A DNA stretch of 41,732 bases, taken from the NCBI GenBank assembly GCA_028280845.1, contig JANQKZ010000002.1, positions 1 to 41,732 on the forward strand. Reading direction: 5' to 3'. Numbering within the stretch: position 1 is the stretch's first letter; each line of letters starts with the position of its first letter. Below are positions 1 to 10,184 of this stretch, in pieces. A program made the translations under genes and the position numbers. The notes beneath the pieces are model-generated. The model saw only the letters and a program-made list of their open reading frames with translations. It had not been told where the DNA came from and ran no database searches. The stretch comes from Opitutales bacterium (lineage in GTDB: Bacteria > Verrucomicrobiota > Verrucomicrobiia > Opitutales > JABSRG01).

Positions 1-657
1 CTCCTCAATCTCGAGGTGATTCAAGCCGGCCCCCATAAATTTCAAAATCTCCTCCCGCGTCCGAATTGAGTTTCCGTTGATCTTCCGGACCACGGTCCCG
101 GTGGATAACATGTCGCTGAACATGGAATCTTCGGCGATCGAAGTAATCACCAGACCAAAACTGTCTTCCCCAATCTGGTACTTGCGTTTCAGCGCAAAGG
201 TGAGTGGTTCCAACTGGATCATGGAGAAAAACGGTCCGAAGGTGGGGGCCTGCAGCAGGTAGGCTTCCCAACTGCCAATCCGAACCGGCAACGAAAGAAT
301 CCCGGCTTCCCGCACCAGCGTCAAATGCACCACACGACCTGGCTGCTTATTGGAGACTAAAATCTGGAGATGAGTGGTGGACTCAATGCTTTCCTCGTCA
401 ATGGCAAGGATAACGTCGCCCTGGCGTATCCCGGCCCGATCCGCAGGAAGCCCCGGAGTCACCTCCACCACCTGGGAGCCAAGGAAAGCATCGGAAGTTT
501 CCGTCTCCCCGTCCGTGCGAAAATCATCGAGCATGATCCCGAGCAGGCCTCTCGAATAGCTTTCCATCTCAGCTGACAGCAGGGAAAAGCCAAATAATCC
601 GAGCAAAAGAAGGCTGACTCCCAAAACTTTGCCTTGATTCTGCCAAATGCTTTTCAT
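1..657 (-). CDS. Signal-peptide PDZ-domain protein, 3' end cut off by the window
   Basis: Reading the minus strand from ATG at 657 gives 219 codons open to the window edge, with no stop reached, so the C-terminus is missing. Residues 1-29 form a typical Sec signal peptide (K near the N-terminus, hydrophobic LLLLGLFGFSLL, cleavage likely after LLSA). Residues about 36-118 form a PDZ domain with the carboxylate-loop-like segment RGLLGIML and the core motif GLPADRAGIRQGDVILAIDE. A second PDZ-like segment begins near residue 155 (GLVITSIAEDSMF...GTVVRKING). No trypsin-like protease domain precedes the PDZ domain, unlike DegP/HtrA, so this is a PDZ adaptor or scaffold, or a protein whose other domains lie beyond the edge. 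It is divergent from htpG across a 128-bp gap. Confidence 0.8.
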   Translation of the reverse strand, partial: MKSIWQNQGKVLGVSLLLLGLFGFSLLSAEMESYSRGLLGIMLDDFRTDGETETSDAFLGSQVVEVTPGLPADRAGIRQGDVILAIDEESIESTTHLQILVSNKQPGRVVHLTLVREAGILSLPVRIGSWEAYLLQAPTFGPFFSMIQLEPLTFALKRKYQIGEDSFGLVITSIAEDSMFSDMLSTGTVVRKINGNSIRTREEILKFMGAGLNHLEIEE

Positions 658-785
658 ATCCGAGACGACTTCAGCATATCAAAACGCATAGATTTGGCAA
701 GGACCTCCCACCTCTTGATTTTCAATAACTCCCCTGCTAATTTTATGAGCTTTGAAATTAGTTCCACTTATTTGTTTAACTGACT

Positions 786-2654
786 ATGTCTACATCCACT
801 CCGGAAACCCACGAATTTCAGGCCGAAGTAAAGCAGGTCCTGGATATTGTTGTTCATTCCCTCTACACCGATAAAGAGATCTTCCTCAGGGAACTCATCT
901 CCAATGCGTCAGACGCCACCGAGAAGCTACGCCACGTCCGGTTAACGGAGAAAGACGTTCTCGATGACAACCTGGATCTTGAAATCAACATCACGGGGGA
1001 TGATCAGGCTGGCACGATCACCATCCAGGATTTCGGAATCGGCATGACCCATGATGAGCTCATTGAGAACCTCGGCACCATCGCCCATTCCGGGTCCAAG
1101 GCCTTTCTGAAAGCCCTGGCCGAGGGCGGGGAGAAAAACGAAAACCTGATCGGTCAGTTCGGCGTCGGATTCTACTCCGTGTTCATGGTGGCCGATAAGG
1201 TCGATGTCTATTCTCGCTCCTGGGGCAAGGACAGCGAAGGCTGGCGGTGGACCAGCGATGGCTCCGGGTCCTACGAGATGGAGCTGACTGAGGGCCTACG
1301 CCGGGGCACGAAAATTGTGGCTCACCTCAAGGAGGAGTATAAAGACTTTTCCAAGGCGGAAACAATCAAAGGAATTATCCGCAAATACAGCGCCTTCGTC
1401 GCTTTCCCCGTACAGGTCGACGGAGAAAAGGTAAATACCGTCGAAGCCATCTGGCTGAAGAACAAGAGCGAGGTCAAAAAAGACGAGTATCAGGAATTCT
1501 ATAAATTCCAGGCCCACGCCTTCGATGAGCCTCGGTTCTGGCTGCACTTCAACAGCGATGCGCCCATCACAATCAATGCCCTCCTCTTTGTCCCGACTGA
1601 TAATCCCGAAAAATGGGGCATGGGCAAAGTGGACCCGGGCGTCGCTTTGCACTGCCGAAAAATCCTCATCGATAGCTCTCCCAAGAACCTCCTGCCCGAC
1701 TGGCTGCGCTTTGTCAAAGGAGTCGTCGACAGCGCAGATATCCCCCTGAATATTTCCCGTGAAAGCATGCAGGATAGCGCCTTGATCAACAAGATACGCG
1801 GGGTCCTGACCAAGCGCTTCATCAAAGACCTGGAAAATAAGGCAAAACGGAAGCCCGAGGATTACGAAAGTTTCTGGAAGGCCTTCAACCCCTTCATCAA
1901 AGAAGGGGTCACCACCGATTGGGAAAACCGGGAGGCTCTGGCCAAATTGCTCCGGTTTGAGTCCTCCATGACCGAGGCCGGGAAATTAACGAACCTCGAT
2001 GAGTACCTCACCCGGGCGAAAGAAGAACAAAAGGAAATCTACTTTCTCTTCGGCCCCAATCGGAAAGCCATTGAATCCGGCCCCTATCTCGAGGCCTTCA
2101 AAGCCCGCGACATCGAGGTCATCTTTGTCTACGAGCCTGTCGATGAATTTGTCATGAGTAATCTCGGCACCTTCCAGGAGAAACAACTGGTTTCCGCCGA
2201 CAATAAAGACATCGAATTGCCCGACCTCGACGACCCCTCCAAGGGTCGCCCCCTCGCCAAAGACAAACTCGAGTCCCTGACCAAGTGGATCAAAGCCACA
2301 CTCGGGGATAAAGTTGGCGATGTCTCCGCCAGTGAACGGCTGGTGGATTCACCGGCCATCGTCCTCAATGCCGACAAATTCATGACTGCGCAAATGCGCA
2401 AAATTATGGAACAGCTTGGCGATGAAGCCGGTACCATGCCCCCCGGCGAAGCCGTGGCCTTCCAGATCAACCCCCGACACAAACTGGTTCGCACCCTCTA
2501 TAACCTGACCCAGGAGAATGCCAAACAGGCCGAACTCTTCCTTCATACGATGTTCGACAACACCCTTATGGCCGCCGGCATGCTCGACGACCCCAAAGAC
2601 ATGATCAACCGGGTCTACTCCCTCCTCGACCAGATTGGTACAAAAAAGGAATAA
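786..2654 (+). CDS. htpG: Chaperone protein HtpG (Hsp90)
   Basis: ATP-dependent cytosolic Hsp90 chaperone of 622 residues, the usual bacterial length. The N-terminal GHKL ATPase motifs are all visible: ELISNASDATEKLR (N box), DFGIGMTHDELIENLGTIA (G1 and lid), and IGQFGVGFYSVFMVADKV (G2). The middle domain carries LPLNISRE-type sequence (PLNISRESMQDSALI), which contains the conserved catalytic-loop arginine, and the C-terminal dimerisation domain ends in a run typical of the family (NRVYSLLDQI). The ATG at 786 gives the normal N-terminus (STPETHEFQAEVKQVLDIV). No strong Shine-Dalgarno precedes it and no heat-shock operator (CIRCE) was recognised in the 128-bp upstream gap. Confidence 0.98.
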   Translation: MSTSTPETHEFQAEVKQVLDIVVHSLYTDKEIFLRELISNASDATEKLRHVRLTEKDVLDDNLDLEINITGDDQAGTITIQDFGIGMTHDELIENLGTIAHSGSKAFLKALAEGGEKNENLIGQFGVGFYSVFMVADKVDVYSRSWGKDSEGWRWTSDGSGSYEMELTEGLRRGTKIVAHLKEEYKDFSKAETIKGIIRKYSAFVAFPVQVDGEKVNTVEAIWLKNKSEVKKDEYQEFYKFQAHAFDEPRFWLHFNSDAPITINALLFVPTDNPEKWGMGKVDPGVALHCRKILIDSSPKNLLPDWLRFVKGVVDSADIPLNISRESMQDSALINKIRGVLTKRFIKDLENKAKRKPEDYESFWKAFNPFIKEGVTTDWENREALAKLLRFESSMTEAGKLTNLDEYLTRAKEEQKEIYFLFGPNRKAIESGPYLEAFKARDIEVIFVYEPVDEFVMSNLGTFQEKQLVSADNKDIELPDLDDPSKGRPLAKDKLESLTKWIKATLGDKVGDVSASERLVDSPAIVLNADKFMTAQMRKIMEQLGDEAGTMPPGEAVAFQINPRHKLVRTLYNLTQENAKQAELFLHTMFDNTLMAAGMLDDPKDMINRVYSLLDQIGTKKE

Positions 2655-2707
2655 ACAACAGAGCTAGGGCTGGACGACCCCGGCCAGCCGTTATATGTAA
2701 AGGACCT

Positions 2708-3058
2708 ATGAAACATCTCTTTCCAGCATTCCTCCTTTCCTTAGCAATGATTTGTCCGACCTTCGCCGATGACAAAGCGGAGACCAAACCCACCACCATC
2801 GTGGCCAAGGTCGATGGCATGACTTGCATGGGTTGTGTAAGCGCCCTCACCAAAACGATGGACAAGCGGGGCGGGGTTAAAGACATCTACGTCAATCTGG
2901 AAAAGGGAGAAGTCGTCTTTGCTCAGAAAAAGGAAAAGCCCCTCTCCAAAGATAAAATCATTGAACTTATCGAACTCAATGGGTTCACCGCAGGGAAAAT
3001 TTCAAAGGTCGAAAAGCCCTTTCCCGAAGTGAAGAAATCTTACGAAGCCGAAGGTTAA
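2708..3058 (+). CDS. Periplasmic heavy-metal-associated (HMA) domain protein
   Basis: 116-residue protein with a signal peptide at residues 1-20 (LFPAFLLSLAMICPTFA, cleavage before DDKAE), followed by one ferredoxin-like HMA domain (residues about 30-100). The metal-binding loop GMTCMGC places the two cysteines at residues 40 and 43. The domain is related to MerP, CopZ and the N-terminal domains of P-type ATPases; copper or another soft metal is the likely ligand, but no transporter lies beside it. A clear AAGGA-type ribosome binding site sits just upstream of the ATG, unlike most genes here. A weak GGCTGG/CCAGCC hairpin (2678-2699) lies between it and htpG; it lacks a T-run, so it is not a convincing terminator. 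Confidence 0.85.
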   Translation: MKHLFPAFLLSLAMICPTFADDKAETKPTTIVAKVDGMTCMGCVSALTKTMDKRGGVKDIYVNLEKGEVVFAQKKEKPLSKDKIIELIELNGFTAGKISKVEKPFPEVKKSYEAEG

Positions 3059-3192
3059 TCCCTAGAGCCACCCTCGGGCGCGGTTGAAAAAAGGCAGTCG
3101 GATCGGATAACCGAAAGGCTGGGAGGGATCCCTTATCCCGGTGCCGCAGGCCACAACCCGTTCGTTGCATTATCCTTTTCAGCCGCCCTAAT

Positions 3193-5406
3193 ATGCCAGC
3201 ACCTGGAAAAAAGAAAATCACCAAACGTGTCCCCTACTTTAACCGGGAACTGAGCTGGCTTGCCTTTAACCGACGAGTCCTCGAGCAGGCGCAGAATGAA
3301 GCCTATCCCTTGCTCGAGCGCATGAAGTTTCTCGCCTTCGTCAGCAGCAACCTGGACGAGTTTTTTGAGATTCGCGTGGCCGGGCTCCTGCAGCAAACCG
3401 AGTCGGGCGTTGTGGAAAAAGGGATCGATGGCCTCGGTCCGAAAGAACAGCTACGCCGGATTCACAGCATCGCCAACCGTCTGGTTACCGATCAATACGC
3501 CTGTTGGTTGAACCAGCTGGTCCCCCAGCTGAAACAGGAAGGCATCTATTTTAAATCTCGGCAGGAATTAACCCGAAGCGAACTGAAGTGGGTCGAGGAA
3601 TACTTTGAGAACGAGATCTACCCTGTCCTCACCCCCCTCGCGGTCGATCCCTCTCATCCCTTTCCTCAACTGGTAAATAAAGCGCTCAACATCCTCGTCT
3701 ACCTGGACAACCCGGAAACTCCGGGGAAGGAGGAACATATGGCCATCATTCCGGTTCCCCGCATTCTGCCCCGGGTGGTGGAGGTCCTGAATCGTAAACG
3801 TCAAAGCCGCTACCACCAGGTCTTTATCTTTTTGAGCGATATCGTACGCATGTATGCGCATCGCCTCTTCCCCGGGTACCGGATTCGGGCGGCCAACCCG
3901 ATCCGGGTCTCCCGCAACAGCGACCTCTATATCGACGAGGAGGAAGTGGAAAACCTGCTCCAGAAAATCGAAGAGGAACTCTACGCCGCCCGGCGAAACG
4001 CGGCGGTGCGCCTCGAGATCCGGGATCACCTGGAACCCAGCCTGCTCCAGGAACTCTTGGAGGCCATTAACCTCAAACGGGAGAATGTCTTCCCTATCGA
4101 GGGCCCCCTCAATCTCGTGCGGCTCATGAGTGTCTATGACATGATTGATCGGCCCGAACTCAAATTTGCCCCCTTTCACGCTCATACGCCCCCGGAGATT
4201 CACCATACCGACAATATTTTCGAGCAAATTGCCCGGAGGGACTTCCTGCTGCATCATCCCTTCGATAGTTTCCAACCGGTGGTCGACCTCTTAAGCCAGG
4301 CGGCCAGGGATCCCTCGGTTTTTGCCATTAAACAAACCCTCTATCGGACCAGTGGGGATAGCCCCATCGTCAAGGCGCTCATGGACGCCTCGGCCAACGG
4401 AAAGCAAGTCACAGCTCTGGTCGAAGTGAAAGCACGCTTTGACGAGATGAATAACATCCAGTGGGCCCGTCAGCTGGAAGAGGCAGGGGTTCATGTGGTC
4501 TATGGCCTGGTCGGCTTGAAAACACACTGCAAGTGTTGCCTCGTGGTCCGCCGCGAGCCCCAGGGCCTTCGACGGTATGCCCATCTGGGTACGGGTAACT
4601 ACAACCCCAAAACGGCCCGCCTCTACACTGACATGGGGCTCCTGACAGCAAAGGAGAGTTACACCACGGAGGTGGCTGACCTCTTTAATACCCTAACCGG
4701 GTTTGCCCGGGAACCCGTTTTCAAAAAGTTACTGGTCGCCCCCTTTAATTTGCACTCGAAAATGCAGCGCCTCATTCAGCGCGAGGCCACCCACGCCCGG
4801 GCAGGACGACCCGCCCGAATCATCGCCAAGTGCAATTCCCTTATCGATCAGGCAACGATCGACAATCTCTACAAGGCCTCCCAGGCCGGAGTGCAAATCG
4901 ACCTCATCATCCGCGGAATCTGTGGATTAGTGCCTGGAGTCAAAGGACTCAGCGAAAATATCCGTGTCCGGTCCATTCTCGGCCGCTACCTCGAACACAG
5001 CCGCATCTTCTACTTTGAAAACGGAAACAACCGGGCCGACATCTTTATCGGCAGCGCAGACTGGATGCCCCGCAACTTCTTCCGGCGGATTGAGGCCGTC
5101 TTCCCCATCGAGGAACCCGACCAGCGCGAAGAAATCACCCAGGCTCTCGAGATCTATTTAAGAGACACCACCAGCTCTAAAATCCTGCGTGCCAACGGCG
5201 CCTACACCTTCCCCCCAAAAACAAGAGACGAACCCTTCTCTGCCCAGGAATATTTCATGGCCGAGGCCGAAAAACTGCGCGCCCAGGCCGAAGCCGCCAT
5301 GAATGTCGAAAAAACCGATACCCTCAATCTGAAGACCGCCCCACCCTTCATCCAACCCATGGGCAACCCCAATCTGTCCCCTCTCGCCCCCAGTGACTCC
5401 AACTGA
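3193..5406 (+). CDS. ppk1: Polyphosphate kinase 1
   Basis: 737-residue enzyme that reversibly makes inorganic polyphosphate from ATP. The N-terminal domain starts with the family signature [19 protein letters not shown] and [15 protein letters not shown]. The catalytic part (phospholipase-D-like fold) contains [11 protein letters not shown] and the segment [15 protein letters not shown], whose histidine (residue 445) corresponds to the autophosphorylated histidine of the family. [19 protein letters not shown] and the C-terminal [19 protein letters not shown] complete the set. Length matches bacterial PPK1 (about 690-740). There is no ppx (exopolyphosphatase) neighbour. A 134-bp leader separates it from the HMA gene; it holds short palindromic stretches but nothing I can name. 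Confidence 0.97.
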   Translation: MPAPGKKKITKRVPYFNRELSWLAFNRRVLEQAQNEAYPLLERMKFLAFVSSNLDEFFEIRVAGLLQQTESGVVEKGIDGLGPKEQLRRIHSIANRLVTDQYACWLNQLVPQLKQEGIYFKSRQELTRSELKWVEEYFENEIYPVLTPLAVDPSHPFPQLVNKALNILVYLDNPETPGKEEHMAIIPVPRILPRVVEVLNRKRQSRYHQVFIFLSDIVRMYAHRLFPGYRIRAANPIRVSRNSDLYIDEEEVENLLQKIEEELYAARRNAAVRLEIRDHLEPSLLQELLEAINLKRENVFPIEGPLNLVRLMSVYDMIDRPELKFAPFHAHTPPEIHHTDNIFEQIARRDFLLHHPFDSFQPVVDLLSQAARDPSVFAIKQTLYRTSGDSPIVKALMDASANGKQVTALVEVKARFDEMNNIQWARQLEEAGVHVVYGLVGLKTHCKCCLVVRREPQGLRRYAHLGTGNYNPKTARLYTDMGLLTAKESYTTEVADLFNTLTGFAREPVFKKLLVAPFNLHSKMQRLIQREATHARAGRPARIIAKCNSLIDQATIDNLYKASQAGVQIDLIIRGICGLVPGVKGLSENIRVRSILGRYLEHSRIFYFENGNNRADIFIGSADWMPRNFFRRIEAVFPIEEPDQREEITQALEIYLRDTTSSKILRANGAYTFPPKTRDEPFSAQEYFMAEAEKLRAQAEAAMNVEKTDTLNLKTAPPFIQPMGNPNLSPLAPSDSN

Positions 5407-5410
5407 CCCC

Positions 5411-5465
5411 TCCTACTCTCCCTCTCTTTCTTAATCTTGTTCCAAATCTTACTCCTACGCTCATC
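5411..5465. repeat. Degenerate tandem hexamer array, CTTACN family
   Basis: Immediately after the ppk1 stop there are about nine hexamers in phase (CCTACT, CTCCCT, CTCTTT, CTTAAT, CTTGTT, CCAAAT, CTTACT, CCTACG, CTCATC) with consensus CTTACN. The same consensus recurs at 10222-10244 and 16170-16193, so this is a dispersed family rather than chance pyrimidine richness. Function is unknown. Confidence 0.55.
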
Positions 5466-5588
5466 CAAGCTACGCAACAACCCTGAGCAAACAGCGTTAG
5501 CCGGAGGGCACGATGACACCGTGCCGCAACCCCACTCCTTCCCATTGACAAACGGAGGGAGACCCAACAACCTGCTCGTTTCTGGTTC

Positions 5589-5681
5589 GGAGGAGTGGCG
5601 GAGTCCGGTTGAACGCGCACGACTCGAAATCGTGTAGGCCCCACAAGGGTCTCGAGGGTTCGAATCCCTCCTCCTCCGCCA
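5589..5681 (+). tRNA. tRNA-Ser (anticodon CGA)
   Basis: Class II tRNA of 93 nt including an encoded CCA end. The acceptor stem GGAGGAG (5589-5595) pairs with CTCCTCC (5671-5677), followed by discriminator G and CCA (5679-5681). The anticodon stem CACGA/TCGTG encloses loop CTCGAAA, with anticodon CGA at 5625-5627, reading UCG codons. A long variable arm (about 5635-5653) is diagnostic for serine, and the T arm is GAGGG-TTCGAAT-CCCTC. The preceding 120 bp contains a TTGACA-like box near 5546 without a convincing -10. The 147 bp after it, up to the next gene, show nothing recognisable. Confidence 0.97.
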
Positions 5682-5828
5682 TTCTCACCCCTAGCATCCT
5701 TACAGGAGGGATGATAACCCGAGGAGAGGGTTTGTCGAAGCGCAACGGAGACGGGGTGATCGAAGGGCATCGCAGAGTGATTTCGCCACAGCGAGACCCA
5801 ATGCCTCCCACTCTCACCCGAGGCCCGG

Positions 5829-8800
5829 CTACTCCACCAAGGTAATCCGAATATAGACCGGCTCGGTCGGTATGGCATCCAACTCAAAGTCAAGCAGGGT
5901 CAATCCAGTAGAGTCTGCCCGGAATGCCTCGATTGAAGTCCAGCTCACCAGGTCAGTCGAGTATTCCACCTCATACCGACGACTTTTCACCAGATCCATC
6001 AGCAAGCTGAGGGTTTGCCCATCAAAGCTGTCGACGAGGTAATCCACACCAGCCCCATCCGCCACCAGAGGGTTCGAGCCCAGGATTTGTTCGAGCTTAT
6101 TGTTCACCCCGTCCCCATCAGGATCCGACCGTTTAAAATGGATACTGGTCCCGGTATCAAAGTTCTCGATGGAGTACATCATATAATGTCGGTCCGTAAT
6201 TTCTTCCACAGCTCCGGGGTTTATCCCGATGATTGGCGCCCGGTGTTCCATGGACCGAACCTGGGGTTGTTGGCGCCCATGTTCAGGTGGCCCCACTGAA
6301 TTCGGTGAGGCTACCGTCGAGGTCGTGACCACCGAGAATTGATTCGTTCCCACGGTCAACTGGTCATTATAGGCCAACATGTAAACCTGATAGGTCGAAT
6401 CCGCGTCGACCGCATAAAGCGTCCAGTCGCCTTCGATATCGGTGATGGCAAAGGTGTCCTTGCCTGGATTAAAAATCTCGTCTCCATCCTCATCGAGGTA
6501 GACCGTTACCCCGAAAACGCCGACCTCTCCAGTGTCTTGAACCCCGTTCTGGTTGGAATCCACAAAGACGGAACCCGTGATGTAATCCAATAACTGTAAA
6601 TTAATATTCTGGGTTACCGAAGATCCTGAAATGTATTCGACCTCAAATAGGTTCTCTTCTTCCCCCGTGGTTGAGTAGCCTTTTGTCACCACCACACCCA
6701 CGGTGTAAGTGCCATCTTCTAATCCATCAAAAGCATATCCGCCCAATTCATCGGTGATCGTACTCGGATCCGTCGATGAATCGTATTGGCCATTACCATT
6801 TTCATCCAGGAACACGCGCAATCCTGGCAGCGGGAAACCTACACTGACGAAATACACGGCACCATAAATCGCTGGGCTGATCCGGTAGGGCCCCATGTAA
6901 TCCGAATACACAATGGACTGATTTTTATTATTCAGCTTGGCATAGAAATAGAATTCATCATCCACATTCCCGGTCAGGTTTTCGATGGTCCAATCCACCG
7001 TCAGTTCCACCGAATCGGCTAAGTTCGGGTTAGAATAGGGGATATCTTTTTGGAGGGTCGTCCCGTTATATCCCGAATTGTTATTATCCAAATGAATACT
7101 GATGTTCAGATCGTTTTCATAAACGGGATCGGTAAAAGCATTTAAATGAATCGGCAGAGTCGTTCCACTGAACAAGGTAGTCACCCCATCCGCAGTTTCC
7201 GAATTCGAAGAGCTGGTTCCCAGGGATGCGATGGAAACGGTTGGATCCGGATAACCATAATAGAAGGCGACGGTCGGTGTATCGATAGTGAGTCCCGCAT
7301 CGTAAGCCCGATCGTAGGTCAAAGCGATAGTCACTTCCCCCTCGGCTAATGGTAGAAAGCTTATTTGTTCTCCCGTGACCGGGTCCGTTTCCACCAAGCC
7401 CTCACAACTGAACGTGATTCCGTTGGTATCCTCCAGGACGCTGATGACATCGGTCAGGAAAGCGCTGAAGGATTGCACCGACTCATCATAGGATAAGTTG
7501 TGCAAGCTCAGGATAGAGGCTTCGGTCGTTCCCGAATCAAGGTTCTGCACCATCCCTGACCCAAGCATCGTTACTGCGGGCAGAGGCAAATCCTCCTCGA
7601 CCCCATCATCAAAGGGATCCCACACCCAATCGAAATCCATCAGAAATGAGGTCGCACCCTCTGGAACATCAACGGTGTACTTCCTGGTGATGGTTTCCTG
7701 TGCAGATTCAGCATCTTTAATCTCATTCTTGATGTCCCCGATATCTCCACTGTCCAGATAGCTGATATCACTGCCCTTGAATTTATACTCAATCCCCGCC
7801 TCTTCCTTCGTAAAGAGGAGATTGATGGTGACCCACCCCGCCGCAAAGCTGTTCGACGAATCATTCATGTCGATCAACATGGCCGCGTCGATCGATCCCA
7901 GGTCATCTCCGCCAATGATCGGTATCCCTTTCGGCACCCGTACCTTGGCCTCTGCGGAAAAGACAATTTCCTCAGAAGCGAATTCCAGGTCTGTTTCGAT
8001 TTTCACTCCGTAATCCGTTGGGAGCTGAATGTCTCCGGAGATTTCATACAGAGAACGACTCCAGTTCAGATCAATTTCAGCCTCCCCTTTAAAAATAACC
8101 GAATTCCAATCCCCATTATCTTCCTGGTAGGCGCCGTAATATATCGTGTCCGAGAGCCTCAACTCATCGCTGTCAATATACACATCCCCTTCGATGTAAG
8201 CCAGGGTGACCGTCTCCCCTCCGATCTCAATCTGTCCCCCAAATTCCAACCCGATGCTCCCCGACATGATTAAATCCGATGGCTGGTCCAGGTTATCCAA
8301 GGCGACGGACATTTCTGCTATGTCGATTCCGGTATCCAGGATTTCCAACCCCTCAGAAGTCCCCGCTGCTTCAAACTCGATGTAGATATCGGTTATCTTC
8401 CCATTATCGATTACCACATCACCAGCCACCTCGATTTCCAGCTCAGGAATGGATACATCCAAATCCACCTCCACTTCGATATCGCCCTTACTATTTCTAG
8501 AGTAGGAAACCTTCAGCTCATTTAATTCGGCAAAGCCAAGGTCCAGGCTATCGATCTCGATCGAGAAATTTTCGATGTCCCATTTATTGTCAGTCACGAT
8601 GATTCCCGGATTATCCGTCGTCCCCAAATCCACGATGGTGTCCCATAGGGAGTCCAACTCAGCCTCACCAGAGACCGTATAGGTATCACTGTCTTTGGTA
8701 TAGGTTAGCGTCATCGAGTCATCGCCCGGAGAGATGAACTCAAAACCTCCCAGGTCAAAATCCGCCGCCAGGCTGATATTGACTGAGTCTACCACCCCAC

Positions 8801-9713
8801 TTTCGATTTCCAGCCCGGGGCTATCCTCATCCCCTAGAATAGCATCCAAGCTCTCCCCATCGATTTCCACATCGATCTCCCCATACACCTCGTAGAGGGA
8901 ATCCGAAGCATTATAAACAAAGGTCAGGCCATCATCGCCAGTTTGGATGTCTAAGCCATATAAGCTGATATCTTCGGTGACCGTCGCATCCAGGGACACC
9001 AACTGCAACTGCTTCCCTGAGTCTGCCTGGAGGATGAGGCCGGGTTCTGAAGAATCGCCCGCCTCTACTGTAAAAGATTGGTCCTCAAAAGAAACAGACA
9101 GCTCCCCAAACACCGAATACTGAACCTCATCCGAGGAATAACTCACCCCCAGAAAGTCCCCGACCGTTTCAATGGTGAGTCCAGATAAGCTGATCGACTC
9201 CGAAATCCCCAAGTCATAACTGGTCAGCTCCCCATCGGTTATGACGACGCCTGGATTGTCCGAGGTTCCCATGAACCCGCTGACCTCAATGTCCTCCACA
9301 CTCAGGCTTAAGGCCCCGTAGATGGAATAGGCGTTGTCCCCTGCATCAAACAGAAAGGTCAGTGGGTTGTCTTCATCGATGGTCAGGGTCACCCCATAAA
9401 ACTCAAAATCCGCGGTCACCTCGGCGTCCAGGTCGACAATTTCAAAGGTCCCGTTGTCTTCCTCCAAAACCAGCCCTTCTTCAGGGATAGTCAGAGTCAG
9501 GGTCTGTCCATCGAACTCAATGGACGAGGATCCTGCCCCATAACACAGGCCGTCATCCCCCAGAGTGAAATTCAGGGTATCGGTCCCAAAAGTAATTCCG
9601 CTTAAATTTAAATCACCGGTCGGAACGCCCGCAAGGAGCTGCCCTCCCGATAAAAGGATACCTACGATGGCTGCTCGCAGGGCTGGGAACAAAGGTTTGG
9701 TCTGGGTCATCAA
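5829..9713 (-). CDS. Large secreted acidic repeat protein with SdrD/Cna-B-like and calcium-binding modules
   Basis: 1294-residue, strongly acidic (D/E/S/T-rich) surface or secreted protein. Residues 1-29 form a signal peptide (ALRAAIVGILLSGGQLLAG). From about residue 35 to 380 a module of about 70-75 residues repeats; its marker 'PG-hydrophobic' turn appears near residues 154, 224, 299 and 369, each preceded by a VYGEL/VFGEL-type strand. Near residues 950-1110 there are two SdrD/Cna-B-like beta-sandwich repeats (GLRVFLDENGNGQYD and GVTVYLDEDGDEIFN). DPDGDGVNNKLEQILGSNP near the end is a thrombospondin-type-3-like calcium site. The C-terminus has the YEVEYSTDLVSWTSIEAF motif frequent in verrucomicrobial exported proteins. 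Likely an adhesin or cell-envelope structural protein; the exact role is unknown. Residues about 1137-1165 are unusually P/R/Q-rich (see findings). Confidence 0.8.
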   Translation of the reverse strand: MMTQTKPLFPALRAAIVGILLSGGQLLAGVPTGDLNLSGITFGTDTLNFTLGDDGLCYGAGSSSIEFDGQTLTLTIPEEGLVLEEDNGTFEIVDLDAEVTADFEFYGVTLTIDEDNPLTFLFDAGDNAYSIYGALSLSVEDIEVSGFMGTSDNPGVVITDGELTSYDLGISESISLSGLTIETVGDFLGVSYSSDEVQYSVFGELSVSFEDQSFTVEAGDSSEPGLILQADSGKQLQLVSLDATVTEDISLYGLDIQTGDDGLTFVYNASDSLYEVYGEIDVEIDGESLDAILGDEDSPGLEIESGVVDSVNISLAADFDLGGFEFISPGDDSMTLTYTKDSDTYTVSGEAELDSLWDTIVDLGTTDNPGIIVTDNKWDIENFSIEIDSLDLGFAELNELKVSYSRNSKGDIEVEVDLDVSIPELEIEVAGDVVIDNGKITDIYIEFEAAGTSEGLEILDTGIDIAEMSVALDNLDQPSDLIMSGSIGLEFGGQIEIGGETVTLAYIEGDVYIDSDELRLSDTIYYGAYQEDNGDWNSVIFKGEAEIDLNWSRSLYEISGDIQLPTDYGVKIETDLEFASEEIVFSAEAKVRVPKGIPIIGGDDLGSIDAAMLIDMNDSSNSFAAGWVTINLLFTKEEAGIEYKFKGSDISYLDSGDIGDIKNEIKDAESAQETITRKYTVDVPEGATSFLMDFDWVWDPFDDGVEEDLPLPAVTMLGSGMVQNLDSGTTEASILSLHNLSYDESVQSFSAFLTDVISVLEDTNGITFSCEGLVETDPVTGEQISFLPLAEGEVTIALTYDRAYDAGLTIDTPTVAFYYGYPDPTVSIASLGTSSSNSETADGVTTLFSGTTLPIHLNAFTDPVYENDLNISIHLDNNNSGYNGTTLQKDIPYSNPNLADSVELTVDWTIENLTGNVDDEFYFYAKLNNKNQSIVYSDYMGPYRISPAIYGAVYFVSVGFPLPGLRVFLDENGNGQYDSSTDPSTITDELGGYAFDGLEDGTYTVGVVVTKGYSTTGEEENLFEVEYISGSSVTQNINLQLLDYITGSVFVDSNQNGVQDTGEVGVFGVTVYLDEDGDEIFNPGKDTFAITDIEGDWTLYAVDADSTYQVYMLAYNDQLTVGTNQFSVVTTSTVASPNSVGPPEHGRQQPQVRSMEHRAPIIGINPGAVEEITDRHYMMYSIENFDTGTSIHFKRSDPDGDGVNNKLEQILGSNPLVADGAGVDYLVDSFDGQTLSLLMDLVKSRRYEVEYSTDLVSWTSIEAFRADSTGLTLLDFELDAIPTEPVYIRITLVE

Positions 9714-9851
9714 TGCGGTCTCGATAATCCTTTATTAGAAAACAAAATTAGGCAAACAAGCAATGCTTACCCAGACTACCCCCGAATTTTACCTTTTTTT
9801 ATCTATCCCGGATTCCCCGTTGGTTACCTTCCTTCCGCCAAAAAAACGATC

Positions 9852-10169
9852 CTAAAACCCCAACTCGTCCAAAATCCCGTTTAGCGTGTTGCGCACCCCA
9901 TTCTTTTTCTCCTCGTTCGCCATGATGCCCACAAACTTGGGGATATCTGCATAAATATTCAACATGTCCTCCGCTCCATCTTGAAGGACAATCCGCCAGC
10001 CCACCAGGGTCGTCTTCACTTCACAAATCCGTGCGTCTTCACTCCAGCCCCACCGCACCTTGAACTTCGACTTCGGTGCCTGCTCCCGAAGCTTATTCTC
10101 GATCACCTGAGCCGCCTCCATATCCAAGGGGCGCTTACTCTGCCGACTGACAAACAATTCAAAAGCCAT
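9852..10169 (-). CDS. Conserved-looking small protein of unknown function
   Basis: 105 residues from ATG at 10169 (MAFELFVSRQSKRPLDMEAA). An upstream in-frame start at 10265 would add a glycine/valine-rich stretch translated from a tandem hexamer array, so the shorter form is preferred. The sequence is a mixed alpha/beta domain without signal peptide or membrane segment; visible parts are ENKLREQAPKSKFKVRWGW, ICEVKTTLVGWRIVLQDG and IPKFVGIMANEEKKNG. I do not recognise the family. It is divergent from the ABC permease gene and separated from the following repeat protein by 138 bp. Confidence 0.65.
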   Translation of the reverse strand: MAFELFVSRQSKRPLDMEAAQVIENKLREQAPKSKFKVRWGWSEDARICEVKTTLVGWRIVLQDGAEDMLNIYADIPKFVGIMANEEKKNGVRNTLNGILDELGF

Positions 10170-10184
10170 GAGGCTTTGGGTATG

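Noticed and set aside
3059-3192. Possible structured leader RNA before ppk1
   Set aside because: Some short palindromes (GGGATCCC) are present, but no known riboswitch core could be matched.
5348-5893. Long minus-strand frames across the tRNA
   Set aside because: They read through the antisense of tRNA-Ser(CGA) and the ends of two good genes; no protein resemblance.
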